A DNA stretch of 13,342 bases from Syntrophaceae bacterium UBA5764 (GTDB lineage Bacteria; Desulfobacterota; Syntrophia; Syntrophales; Smithellaceae): assembly GCA_002418825.1 (NCBI GenBank), contig DIEW01000096.1:1-13342 (forward strand), read 5' to 3'. Shown here one piece after another: positions 5,749-12,702 of the stretch. The position numbers were made by a program, and so were the translations under genes. The notes beneath the pieces were generated by a model, which saw nothing but the letters and a program-made list of their open reading frames with translations, had not been told where the DNA came from and made no database searches. The first letter of the stretch is position 1; every line of letters starts with the position of its first letter.

Positions 5749-5777
5749 TTGACAAAAAAGAAGTATTTGAGTTACTT
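5749..5777 (+). promoter_or_regulatory. Candidate promoter region of the acyl-CoA mutase operon
   Basis: A consensus TTGACA (5749-5754) lies 90 bp upstream of the mutase start and just downstream of the csp terminator. The -10 at 17 bp spacing (TTACTT) is weak, so the promoter may need an activator or the true -10 may be elsewhere. Several ACTT/AAGT words occur nearby, including the 8-bp palindrome ACTTAAGT at 5786-5793 and a TCACTT/AAGTGA pair (5745-5750, 5790-5795), which could be regulator contacts. Confidence 0.3.
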
Positions 5778-5843
5778 GCCTTTCTACTTAAGTGAACAGT
5801 TATCCTGAATTATTTCCTGTGGTCATATTAGGGGGGACAGGTA

Positions 5844-7526
5844 GTGTATTTCTCCGATAAAACGCGGAAAGCGTCTTTGAGACTTACTGAAGAATGGGAA
5901 AAAGATGTGCAAACATCGCTGAAAGATAATCCCGAGCAGAAGACGCGCTTTTCCACGGTTTCGGACATGGAAATAAAAAGGCTCTACACGCCGGAAGATA
6001 TCCATGGCATTAATTTTGAAAAGGATGTCGGGGTTCCGGGTAAATTCCCCTATTTGCGTGGCAATCAGGCCACTGGTTACCGGGGCCGCTACTGGACGTT
6101 TAGGATGTTTTCCGGAATGGGCAGTGCTCAGGATACTAATCGCCGCTGGCATATGCTTTTGCGCGAGGGACAGACGGGGCTTTCCACTGCTTTTGATTTT
6201 CCGACACTGATGGGTTACGACAGCGATTCTCCCAAAGCGCTGGGTGAGGTGGGCAAATGCGGTGTAGCCATCGATACGCTGGAAGATTTTCTTGCTTTGG
6301 TGGAGGGAATTCCGTTGGATGAAGTGACCACGTCGATGACAATAAATCCTCCCGCAACTGTTTTATGGGCGATGTATTGTGCGGCAGCGCAGATCAAAGG
6401 GGTGCCGCTTGCCAAAATCGGCGGGACGATTCAAAATGACATGCTTAAGGAATTTATCGCGCAAAAAACTTTCATGTGCCCGCCGGAGCCGTCGGTAAAG
6501 CTTATCAGCGACACGGTGGAATTTGGGGCCGAGCATGTTCCCCGCTGGAACACCATAAGCATCAGTGGCTATCACATTCGCGAAGCCGGCTCTACTGCTG
6601 TGCAAGAACTTGCCTTTACTCTGCGTGACGGGATTGAGTATGTGGAGGATGTCATCCGCCGCAAGAAACTGCCGGTAGATGACTTTGCCGCCCGTCTTTC
6701 TTTCTTTTTTAATTCACACATCGATTTTTTCGAAGAAATTTGTAAAATGCGGGCAGCGCGGCGCATGTGGGCGAAAATCATGCGCAATCGTTTTGGCGCG
6801 AAGAATCCGCGGTCGCTGTGGCTGCGTTTCCACACGCAAACGGCGGGATGCTCACTCACTGCACAACAGCCGTATAATAACGTTGTCCGCACGACAATAG
6901 AGGCTCTGGCCGCTATTTTGGGCGGCACACAGTCCTTGCATACAAATTCGTTGGATGAAGTTCTTTGTCTGCCCTCTGAACACGCCGTGGAAATCGCCCT
7001 GCGCACGCAGCAGATTTTGGCGGAGGAAACGGGCGTGGCCAATACCATCGATCCTCTGGCCGGTTCTTATTTTATTGAATCGCTCACCAACGAAATGGAA
7101 GAAAAAGCATGGGAGTATATCGAAAAGATAGATGCCATGGGAGGCATGGTTGCCGCCATTGAAAAAGGATTTCCGCAGATGGAAATCGCCGATGCGGCAT
7201 ATAAATTCCAACATCAGTTGGAAGCGGGAGAAAAAATTATGGTCGGCGTAAATAAATATGTCACGGACAACCAACACACAATTCCGTTGGTGGAAATAGA
7301 GGAAAGAATCGGCGAGGAACAGATAAAGAGGTTAAAAGATATACGCCGTAAACGTGACAGCCGCGCCGTGAAAAAATCACTGGACGACATCCGAAACACC
7401 TGTAAAAAAGGCGACAATGTCATGCCGTACTGTATAGAGGCGGTAAGGAATCTCGCCACGCTGCAGGAAATATGTGATGTTTACCGCGAAGTTTACGGAG
7501 AGTATAAAGACCCGGGGTTATTCTGA
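5844..7526 (+). CDS. B12-dependent acyl-CoA mutase large subunit, isobutyryl-CoA mutase-like (methylmalonyl-CoA mutase family)
   Basis: A 560-residue substrate-binding subunit of the methylmalonyl-CoA mutase family: an N-terminal arm, the TIM barrel, and a C-terminal linker, with no cobalamin domain, which is encoded separately just downstream. The barrel keeps catalytic Q197 (GGTIQNDMLKEF) and H244 (SISGYHIREAG). Residues that read the substrate differ: F89 (FRMFSGMGS) stands where methylmalonyl-CoA mutase has Tyr89, and Q207 (FIAQKTF) where it has Arg207. Phe plus Gln is the isobutyryl-CoA mutase pair, so the enzyme probably rearranges a non-carboxylated acyl-CoA such as isobutyryl-CoA/butyryl-CoA in the cytoplasm. 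The start is GTG 5844 after AGGGGGGACAGG; the N-terminal LTEEWEKDV...YTPEDI matches the family's usual beginning. It is the first gene of the mutase cassette. The family is certain; the substrate is inferred. Confidence 0.93.
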   Translation: MYFSDKTRKASLRLTEEWEKDVQTSLKDNPEQKTRFSTVSDMEIKRLYTPEDIHGINFEKDVGVPGKFPYLRGNQATGYRGRYWTFRMFSGMGSAQDTNRRWHMLLREGQTGLSTAFDFPTLMGYDSDSPKALGEVGKCGVAIDTLEDFLALVEGIPLDEVTTSMTINPPATVLWAMYCAAAQIKGVPLAKIGGTIQNDMLKEFIAQKTFMCPPEPSVKLISDTVEFGAEHVPRWNTISISGYHIREAGSTAVQELAFTLRDGIEYVEDVIRRKKLPVDDFAARLSFFFNSHIDFFEEICKMRAARRMWAKIMRNRFGAKNPRSLWLRFHTQTAGCSLTAQQPYNNVVRTTIEALAAILGGTQSLHTNSLDEVLCLPSEHAVEIALRTQQILAEETGVANTIDPLAGSYFIESLTNEMEEKAWEYIEKIDAMGGMVAAIEKGFPQMEIADAAYKFQHQLEAGEKIMVGVNKYVTDNQHTIPLVEIEERIGEEQIKRLKDIRRKRDSRAVKKSLDDIRNTCKKGDNVMPYCIEAVRNLATLQEICDVYREVYGEYKDPGLF

Positions 7527-7567
7527 AAAGGCGGCAAACCGTTGTTTTGATTTGAGGAGATATTGCT

Positions 7568-7969
7568 ATGCCGGAAAGAAAAATTCGTGTGATGGTAGCC
7601 AAACCTGGTTTGGACGGTCATGATCGCGGCGCGCGCGTTCTGGCGCGTTATTTCCGCGACGCCGGGTTTGAGGTCGTTTATACCGGCTGTCATCAGACGC
7701 CGGAGCAGATTGCTTCCGCGGCCATTCAGGAAGACGTTGATTTGGTGGGTTTAAGCTGTCTTTCCGGAGCGCACCGCGCGCTTTTCCCGAAGGTTGTGCA
7801 GCTGCTGCGTGAAAAAGGCGCATCCGATATAACCGTTATTGGCGGTGGTATTATTCCCGAGCAGGATTTCCCTATGCTGTATGAGGCGGGTATTAAGGCG
7901 ATATTCACCCCCGGCGCTTCACTGGACTCTATTGTGGAATGGATTAAGACCAATATAAAACCGCATTAA
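7568..7969 (+). CDS. Acyl-CoA mutase small subunit, cobalamin-binding domain
   Basis: A 133-residue stand-alone B12-binding domain. The base-off/His-on signature DxHxxG is D16-G-H18-D-R-G21, so H18 is the lower axial ligand of cobalt, with K12 and D16 completing the usual triad. The SxL segment is in GLSCLSG (about 61-67) and the glycine loop is VIGGGIIP (about 90-97). It would combine with the preceding large subunit to form the active mutase that carries adenosylcobalamin. The length matches small subunits of split methylmalonyl-, isobutyryl- and 2-hydroxyisobutyryl-CoA mutases. The ATG has GAGGAGA about 7 bases upstream and follows the large-subunit stop by 41 bp. Confidence 0.93.
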   Translation: MPERKIRVMVAKPGLDGHDRGARVLARYFRDAGFEVVYTGCHQTPEQIASAAIQEDVDLVGLSCLSGAHRALFPKVVQLLREKGASDITVIGGGIIPEQDFPMLYEAGIKAIFTPGASLDSIVEWIKTNIKPH

Positions 7970-7985
7970 AAGCTAATTTTTTGAT

Positions 7986-8960
7986 ATGGATTCTTTGGTT
8001 AAAAAAATCTGCGCGGGCGATGTCCGCTTGGCCTCGCGCCTCATCAGAGATATCGAAGACAAACTTCCCGAAGCGAAAGCGAAAATCAAAAAACTTTACG
8101 CGTATACCGGTAAATCCTTTATCATTGGTATTACCGGCGCGCCGGGCGCGGGCAAAAGCACGCTGACCGACGCTTTGATAGCCGCGTTGCGCAAAAAAAA
8201 TAAAACCGTCGGCGTTTTGGCCGTTGACCCCACCAGTCCTTTTACCGGTGGCGCCATATTGGGCGACAGAATCCGCATGCAAAGGCATGCGGAAGATGCG
8301 GGCGTTTTTGTACGGTCGCTCGCTACCAGGGGCGCTTTGGGCGGACTTTCCCATGCGGCGGGTGATGCCATTCACGTGATGGAGGCGATGGGCAAAGACA
8401 TCATTATTGTGGAAACCGTCGGCATTGGCCAGCAGGAAATCGATATCATCAATCACGCACACAGTGTCGTTGTTGTTCTTGTTCCCGGGATGGGTGATGA
8501 AATTCAAACGATGAAGGCGGGGTTGATGGAAATCGCCGATGTTTTTGTCGTAAATAAAGCCAACCGCCCCGGCACCAATCAATTACAGACGGAACTGGCC
8601 TCGATGCTCAATCTGGCGTCCAAAAACGGTAAAGGCTGGCAACCGCCCATTGTCATGGTGGGTGACGCTTTTGAGCCTGGTGCGTTTGCCGAAAAAATCG
8701 CTGAGCTTGAGCGAAAAATCGAAGAGCATCACAAGTATCTGATAGAAAGCGGCAAGCTCACCGAGCGTATGCACCGCAAGGCAATGGCCGAAATCAATGA
8801 TGCATTGAGCGCCTGTCTTCTGGAACCGGTTATACAGAAGCTTGCCTCCACCGGAGAGCTGGACAGTTTTGCCGAAAAAATAAAGAGCAGAAAAGCTGAT
8901 CCCTATACCGTGGCGGAAGAAATCGCCAAAAATTATTTTATCAGGCAGGATAAAAAATGA
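7986..8960 (+). CDS. meaB: MeaB/ArgK-type G-protein chaperone of the acyl-CoA mutase
   Basis: A 324-residue G3E-family P-loop GTPase. Walker A is G51-APGAG-K57-S58; the switch region is DPTSPFTGGAILGDRIRM (81-98); the ETVGIGQQE segment (143-151) is the G3 region. The C-terminal 100 residues are the helical dimerisation part. MeaB binds the mutase, gates transfer of adenosylcobalamin from the adenosyltransferase, and ejects damaged cofactor. Its place between the small subunit and the adenosyltransferase fits exactly. The G4 motif is N190-K-A-N193 instead of the usual NKxD, which could change guanine recognition. The ribosome site before ATG 7986 is poor and the gap to the small subunit is 16 bp, so translation may depend on coupling. 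The stop overlaps the next start by 4 bases (ATGA). Confidence 0.92.
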   Translation: MDSLVKKICAGDVRLASRLIRDIEDKLPEAKAKIKKLYAYTGKSFIIGITGAPGAGKSTLTDALIAALRKKNKTVGVLAVDPTSPFTGGAILGDRIRMQRHAEDAGVFVRSLATRGALGGLSHAAGDAIHVMEAMGKDIIIVETVGIGQQEIDIINHAHSVVVVLVPGMGDEIQTMKAGLMEIADVFVVNKANRPGTNQLQTELASMLNLASKNGKGWQPPIVMVGDAFEPGAFAEKIAELERKIEEHHKYLIESGKLTERMHRKAMAEINDALSACLLEPVIQKLASTGELDSFAEKIKSRKADPYTVAEEIAKNYFIRQDKK

Positions 8961-9568
8961 ACGCCGCAAAAAGCAAGAAATTTTCAAAAACCCGATCACA
9001 AAACAAGTCAGCCGTTAAAAATAAAATTAAAAAGACTGTCGCCAAAACGGACCATGGTTTGATAATGGTGTTTACCGGCAATGGCAAGGGGAAAACTACC
9101 GCCGCTTTCGGTCAGGCATTACGCGCTATCGGTCAGGGTTATAATGTTTTTATTGTGCAGTTTATGAAAGGCAGAAAATACGGCGAATATATCGCCGCGC
9201 GAAAATATCTGCCTGGTTTGACCATCCTTCGCGCCGGACTTGACAGTTTTGTTATGCGTGATAATCCCGCTACCATTGACATCGAGATGGCGCAAAAAGG
9301 TCTGGCCGCGGCGGAAAAAGCCATCAAAAGCGGCAAATATGATATGGTTATTCTTGATGAAATAAATGTGGCGCTGGATTTTAAGCTTATCAGCCTGCCG
9401 GAAATCATTGCGCTAATCAAAAGTAAACCCGCAAATCTTGATGTCATCCTAACCGGACGTTACGCGCCTGCGGAAATAATCGAGATTGCCGATACTGTCA
9501 GCGATATTCAGGAAATTAAACACCACTACAATAAAGGCATTAAGGACCGCGCGGGTGTCGAGTACTAA
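8957..9568 (+). CDS. cobO: Cob(I)alamin/cob(I)yrinate adenosyltransferase, CobO/CobA (BtuR) type
   Basis: A 203-residue ATP:corrinoid adenosyltransferase, which makes adenosylcobalamin from reduced cobalamin or cobyrinate. The P-loop is FTGNGKGKTTAAFG (39-52), VQFMKG lies at about 67-72, ILDEINVALDF (about 132-142) is the acidic motif, and LTGRYAPAEIIEIAD (about 164-178) is the conserved C-terminal block. Residues 1-33 form a Lys-rich, probably disordered extension before the domain, longer and more basic than usual. It overlaps meaB by 4 bp, so the two are translationally coupled; the enzyme is placed to hand its product to the mutase through MeaB. A role in corrinoid synthesis or salvage is also possible, but no other cob genes are present here. 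Confidence 0.9.
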   Translation: MNAAKSKKFSKTRSQNKSAVKNKIKKTVAKTDHGLIMVFTGNGKGKTTAAFGQALRAIGQGYNVFIVQFMKGRKYGEYIAARKYLPGLTILRAGLDSFVMRDNPATIDIEMAQKGLAAAEKAIKSGKYDMVILDEINVALDFKLISLPEIIALIKSKPANLDVILTGRYAPAEIIEIADTVSDIQEIKHHYNKGIKDRAGVEY

Positions 9569-9601
9569 ACGGCACATCTTTGAAATAAACGGAGAAACTT
9601 T

Positions 9602-10339
9602 ATGTTTGCATGGTTGACCAGTCCGGAAGCATGGGTTGCTCTGGGGACATTGACAGCGCTGGAAATTGTTCTCGGGATAGACAATATTATTTTCATTTCG
9701 GTGCTTGTGGGAAGACTGCCCGAGCAGAAAAGGAACTTCGCTCGTAATACCGGTTTGCTGCTGGCCATGGCTACGCGTCTGGCGCTTTTATTTTCCATCG
9801 TGTGGGTAATCGGTTTGACCGCGCCCTGGTTTACGGTTTTTGGCCAGGGAATATCCGGGCGTGATATTATTTTAATCGGCGGCGGACTTTTCCTTCTGGC
9901 GAAAGCGACCTACGAAATTCACGGCAGTCTGGAGGGGATCGGGGGAAAAAAGCCCAAGGCGTTGTCAACCGGCGTAGCGGCGGTTCTTTTCCAGATTGCC
10001 GTTCTGGACATTGTTTTTTCTCTGGATTCCGTTATTACCGCTGTTGGTTTGGCCCGGCATATTTCCATAATGGCTATTGCCATCGTCATCGCCGTGGGCG
10101 TAATGTTGTTTTCCGCAAAGCCTATCAGCATCTTTGTGGATAACCATCCAACAATAAAAATGCTGGCGCTTTCTTTCCTTATTTTGGTAGGGGTAACGCT
10201 GATTGCCGAAGGATTTGAAGTGCATATTCCCAAGGGCTACATATATTTTGCCATGGCGTTTTCGGTGTCGGTGGAAATGCTCAATCTGCGCCTGCGTGCC
10301 AGGGAGGTAAAACCAGTAAAACTGCGCAAAAATATTTAA
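9602..10339 (+). CDS. TerC-family integral membrane protein (YgdQ-like)
   Basis: A 245-residue polytopic inner-membrane protein with about seven hydrophobic segments. Two copies of the TerC acidic intramembrane motif are visible: E21-IVLGI-D27-N28 in the first helix and D136-IVFSL-D142-S in the middle, plus E203 in VTLIAEGFEVHIPKGYIYF. These acidic residues are thought to bind metal ions; bacterial relatives are implicated in manganese export and in tellurite resistance. No ter operon genes are nearby, so a metal-transport role is more likely than tellurite resistance. It begins 33 bp after the adenosyltransferase, with CGGAGAAA before the ATG, and probably shares the transcript, although a functional link to the mutase is not evident. 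Confidence 0.88.
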   Translation: MFAWLTSPEAWVALGTLTALEIVLGIDNIIFISVLVGRLPEQKRNFARNTGLLLAMATRLALLFSIVWVIGLTAPWFTVFGQGISGRDIILIGGGLFLLAKATYEIHGSLEGIGGKKPKALSTGVAAVLFQIAVLDIVFSLDSVITAVGLARHISIMAIAIVIAVGVMLFSAKPISIFVDNHPTIKMLALSFLILVGVTLIAEGFEVHIPKGYIYFAMAFSVSVEMLNLRLRAREVKPVKLRKNI

Positions 10340-10389
10340 TCGGTAATTGTGTGTGTCAGAAATCAAACGACATGAACAGGAGAGGCCGT

Positions 10390-10875
10390 TTGAAAAAAAT
10401 TTTTATTAAAACGGATGAGGAATTCAAACAATACTGGAAGCATTATGTACTGCAGAGCGTTCTCGCAACGCTGGCTGTATTTATCGTCATTTCTTTTCTG
10501 AGCCTGCAGCATGCCGTGATTGTCGCTTCCCTCGGCGCTACCGCCTTTATTGTGTTTGCCATGCCGGCAAGCATTACCGCCCGGGCCAGAAACGTCATCG
10601 GCGGGCACATAGTCGGTTTATTTTGCGGATTTTTGTTTTCTTTAATCCCGCATACGGTCTTGGTGTCTTCCGTTTTGGTATATTCGCTGGCTGTGGGAGT
10701 TGCCATCTTTACGATGGTTATTACGGACACGGAACATCCGCCGGCGGCAGGCACCGCTCTTGGCGTGGTGATGACGGGAATAACCCTTAATGTATTGATT
10801 GCCGTTACCGGGAGTATAGTCATTCTTTCTTTGATTCACTGGTTGTTTAAACCGTACTTGAAAGATTTGACCTGA
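10390..10875 (+). CDS. HPP-family integral membrane protein
   Basis: A 161-residue membrane protein with four predicted helices (about 22-40, 42-60, 69-108 as two segments, 124-152). It carries the family signature TDTEHPPAAGTAL, with H116-P117-P118. HPP proteins are small polytopic proteins of uncertain function; some plant and cyanobacterial members have been linked to nitrite transport. I chose TTG 10390 because AGGAG lies 7 bases upstream (10378-10382). ATG at 10372 and GTG at 10351 are in-frame alternatives with poorer ribosome sites and add only polar residues. It sits between the TerC-like and DUF2889 genes with short gaps. Confidence 0.82.
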   Translation: MKKIFIKTDEEFKQYWKHYVLQSVLATLAVFIVISFLSLQHAVIVASLGATAFIVFAMPASITARARNVIGGHIVGLFCGFLFSLIPHTVLVSSVLVYSLAVGVAIFTMVITDTEHPPAAGTALGVVMTGITLNVLIAVTGSIVILSLIHWLFKPYLKDLT

Positions 10876-10908
10876 TAAAATATTCAACCAGTTCTGTCGG
10901 AGGATAAA

Positions 10909-11469
10909 ATGCAATTCTGGAAATCAAAAAAAGAAAAAATACACAGACGAAACATAGAGGTGACTACATATGAGTATGATGGTCAAAGAATAATCGTAGA
11001 AGGTTTTCTCCTCGATGAACGCTTTCATGAATCCCGTATCGTAACCGGAGAAAAATTTCCACCCGGTGTCATTCACCATATGGCCATACGGCTGCTGATT
11101 AATTGTTCAAACTTTGTGATTGAAGACATTGATGCTGATTTAATCTCTGTTCCCAGAGATTTTTGCCGGGAGGTTCTTGAATGTCTCGCTCCCATTAAGG
11201 GGATGGTGCTTACCAAAGGTTTTACGGCAAAAGCAAAAAAACTGGTTGGAGGCAGCAAGGGATGCACCCATTTGCTGGAGTTGCTTTTGGCTATGGCCCC
11301 GGCAGCCGTCCAGGGGTATGGATCATACCAGGAGAAGAAGTCGGAAGTTTTTGACCCTGCGCACGAGAAAATGGCTTTGCAATTTTTTATCAACACCTGT
11401 CATGCGTGGCGCGAAGGGGGGCCTATTGTGGAGAAGTTAAAGAAAAGATTGAATATGAAACAGCTTTAG
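10909..11469 (+). CDS. DUF2889 family protein
   Basis: A 186-residue soluble protein of unknown function. The DUF2889 pattern is visible: IHRRNIEVTTYEYDG (11-25), VEGFLLDERF (30-39), a PPGVIHHMAIRL block (51-62), GFTAKAKKLVGGSKGCTHL (104-122) and a C-terminal NTCHAWREGGP (162-172). Conserved-looking Cys/His residues (C86, C119, H121, C164, H165) could bind a metal or form an active site, but this is a guess. There is no signal peptide or membrane segment. CGGAGGAT lies before the ATG, 33 bp after the HPP gene. No function can be assigned. Confidence 0.8.
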   Translation: MQFWKSKKEKIHRRNIEVTTYEYDGQRIIVEGFLLDERFHESRIVTGEKFPPGVIHHMAIRLLINCSNFVIEDIDADLISVPRDFCREVLECLAPIKGMVLTKGFTAKAKKLVGGSKGCTHLLELLLAMAPAAVQGYGSYQEKKSEVFDPAHEKMALQFFINTCHAWREGGPIVEKLKKRLNMKQL

Positions 11470-11567
11470 CGCAGAAAACGAAAGCCACTGAGATGCCGCC
11501 TTTTTTGCTTTGCAGTTTACGCGATTGTATGCGGGAAGAAATTAATCCGAAGAAGAAAGTCTAAAAT

Positions 11568-12452
11568 ATGGCCGTTGAAAAGACAAAATCGACAACAGTA
11601 ATATTGTTTGCTTTCCGCTGTATCCCTGGATTCCTGCGCAAGGGATTATTTACTGGTTTGTTCTTGATATTTTACCATCTCGGTGTCAAGAACCGTTTGA
11701 TAGCTCTTCACAATCTGCAGCGTTCCTTCCCGGAAAAGGATGCCGGGGAAATTATCAGAATTGCCAAAGGGGTATATCGTCATTTTGCCATAGTGGCGGC
11801 GGAATTTTTCGATATGCCCTCGATTACCAAAGAGAATATCCATAAATGGCTGGATGTGGAAGGTTATGAAAATTATGAGAAGGCTATTGCCAAGGGGAAG
11901 GGCATTCTTTCCATTGTCGCCCATTTTGGAAATTGGGAACTATTGCCGGTCGCCATACCTATTTACGCCAAACCGATGTATATTGTTTACCGTCCTTTGG
12001 ATAATCCACTGATTGATAATATGGTTGAATATGTGCGGACTATGGGCGGTAATTCCTTGATTCCTAAAGGCGGGTCAGGCAAGCAAATTATGGAATTATT
12101 AAAAAAGAATGAGATTATAGGCATTCTCAGCGATCAGAATGTCGCCTCCTATGAAGGAGTTTTTGTCGATTTTTTTGGCCGTCCCGCCTGCACGGGAGTC
12201 GGGCTTGCCGTTATGGCCATGCGTTCCGGCGCGCCCGTAATTGCCGTTTTTCCGGCCAGGCAGAAGTCGGGAAGATACAAGGTTATAGTCAAGCCGGCCA
12301 TGGAATCTGTCTGTACGGGCAACTATGAGGCGGATCTGGTTTTCAATACACAGCGTTTCACGAAAGTGATTGAAGAAATTGTCCGCGAATATCCGGAGCA
12401 GTGGTTCTGGTTCCATCAACGCTGGAAAACAAAGACGTGCCAAACGCAATAG
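11568..12452 (+). CDS. LpxL/HtrB-like lipid A (lauroyl-type) acyltransferase
   Basis: A 294-residue member of the lysophospholipid/lipid A acyltransferase family. A hydrophobic N-terminal segment (about 10-37) anchors it to the inner membrane. The catalytic HX4E is H119-FGNW-E124 in IVAHFGNWELL; further family blocks are VYRPLDNP (140-147), SDQNVASYEGVFVDFFG (188-204) and the terminal WFWFHQRWK. It would add a secondary acyl chain to a lipid A precursor, which implies a Gram-negative envelope. The start at ATG 11568 is fixed by an in-frame TAA 6 bases upstream. It follows DUF2889 after 98 bp and ends before a terminator. Its lipid specificity is unknown. Confidence 0.9.
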   Translation: MAVEKTKSTTVILFAFRCIPGFLRKGLFTGLFLIFYHLGVKNRLIALHNLQRSFPEKDAGEIIRIAKGVYRHFAIVAAEFFDMPSITKENIHKWLDVEGYENYEKAIAKGKGILSIVAHFGNWELLPVAIPIYAKPMYIVYRPLDNPLIDNMVEYVRTMGGNSLIPKGGSGKQIMELLKKNEIIGILSDQNVASYEGVFVDFFGRPACTGVGLAVMAMRSGAPVIAVFPARQKSGRYKVIVKPAMESVCTGNYEADLVFNTQRFTKVIEEIVREYPEQWFWFHQRWKTKTCQTQ

Positions 12453-12516
12453 GCGGGTTGATAACATCCAGCGCGTAAAAAAATCTTGGTAAAAATACTA
12501 AGAACTTGTTAAACAC

Positions 12517-12546
12517 AAACGCCTCTTGGCGTTTTACGTTTTTTAT
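12517..12546 (+). terminator. Intrinsic terminator after the acyltransferase gene
   Basis: AAACGCC (12517-12523), loop TCTT, then GGCGTTT (12528-12534), followed by a T-rich stretch with six T residues at 12539-12544. The interrupted tail (TACG before the T-run) makes it moderate in strength. It separates the long plus-strand operon from the MATE gene. Confidence 0.65.
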
Positions 12547-12702
12547 TAAATGGTCAGGCAAGAATATTTTACTGCATTGCGCTACCGGAGCGGGATATTG
12601 TCAAAACAATGAGAACGTTTTGCACGGAGAGAAGATACTGATGTTCTCCTGTATTGGATATTTCTCCCCGCCGATGTTCACCGGGAACAACAAAAGAAGA
12701 TT

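Noticed and set aside
6363..7277. Several long minus-strand open frames inside the mutase gene
   Set aside because: They are antisense shadows of a strongly conserved gene; their translations are low-complexity and lack ribosome sites.
5844..7526. Assignment as methylmalonyl-CoA mutase or as the mutase of the anaerobic alkane (alkylsuccinate) pathway
   Set aside because: Those substrates carry a free carboxylate and would be expected to need the Tyr/Arg pair; this protein has Phe/Gln.
9602..10339. Tellurite-resistance role for the TerC-like protein
   Set aside because: No other ter genes are nearby and the motif class is broad; metal transport is the safer reading.
11493..11564. 23-codon ORF in the gap before the acyltransferase, in frame with it and ending 6 bases before its ATG
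   Set aside because: No Shine-Dalgarno and no family resemblance; it may be a decayed N-terminal extension but cannot be supported.
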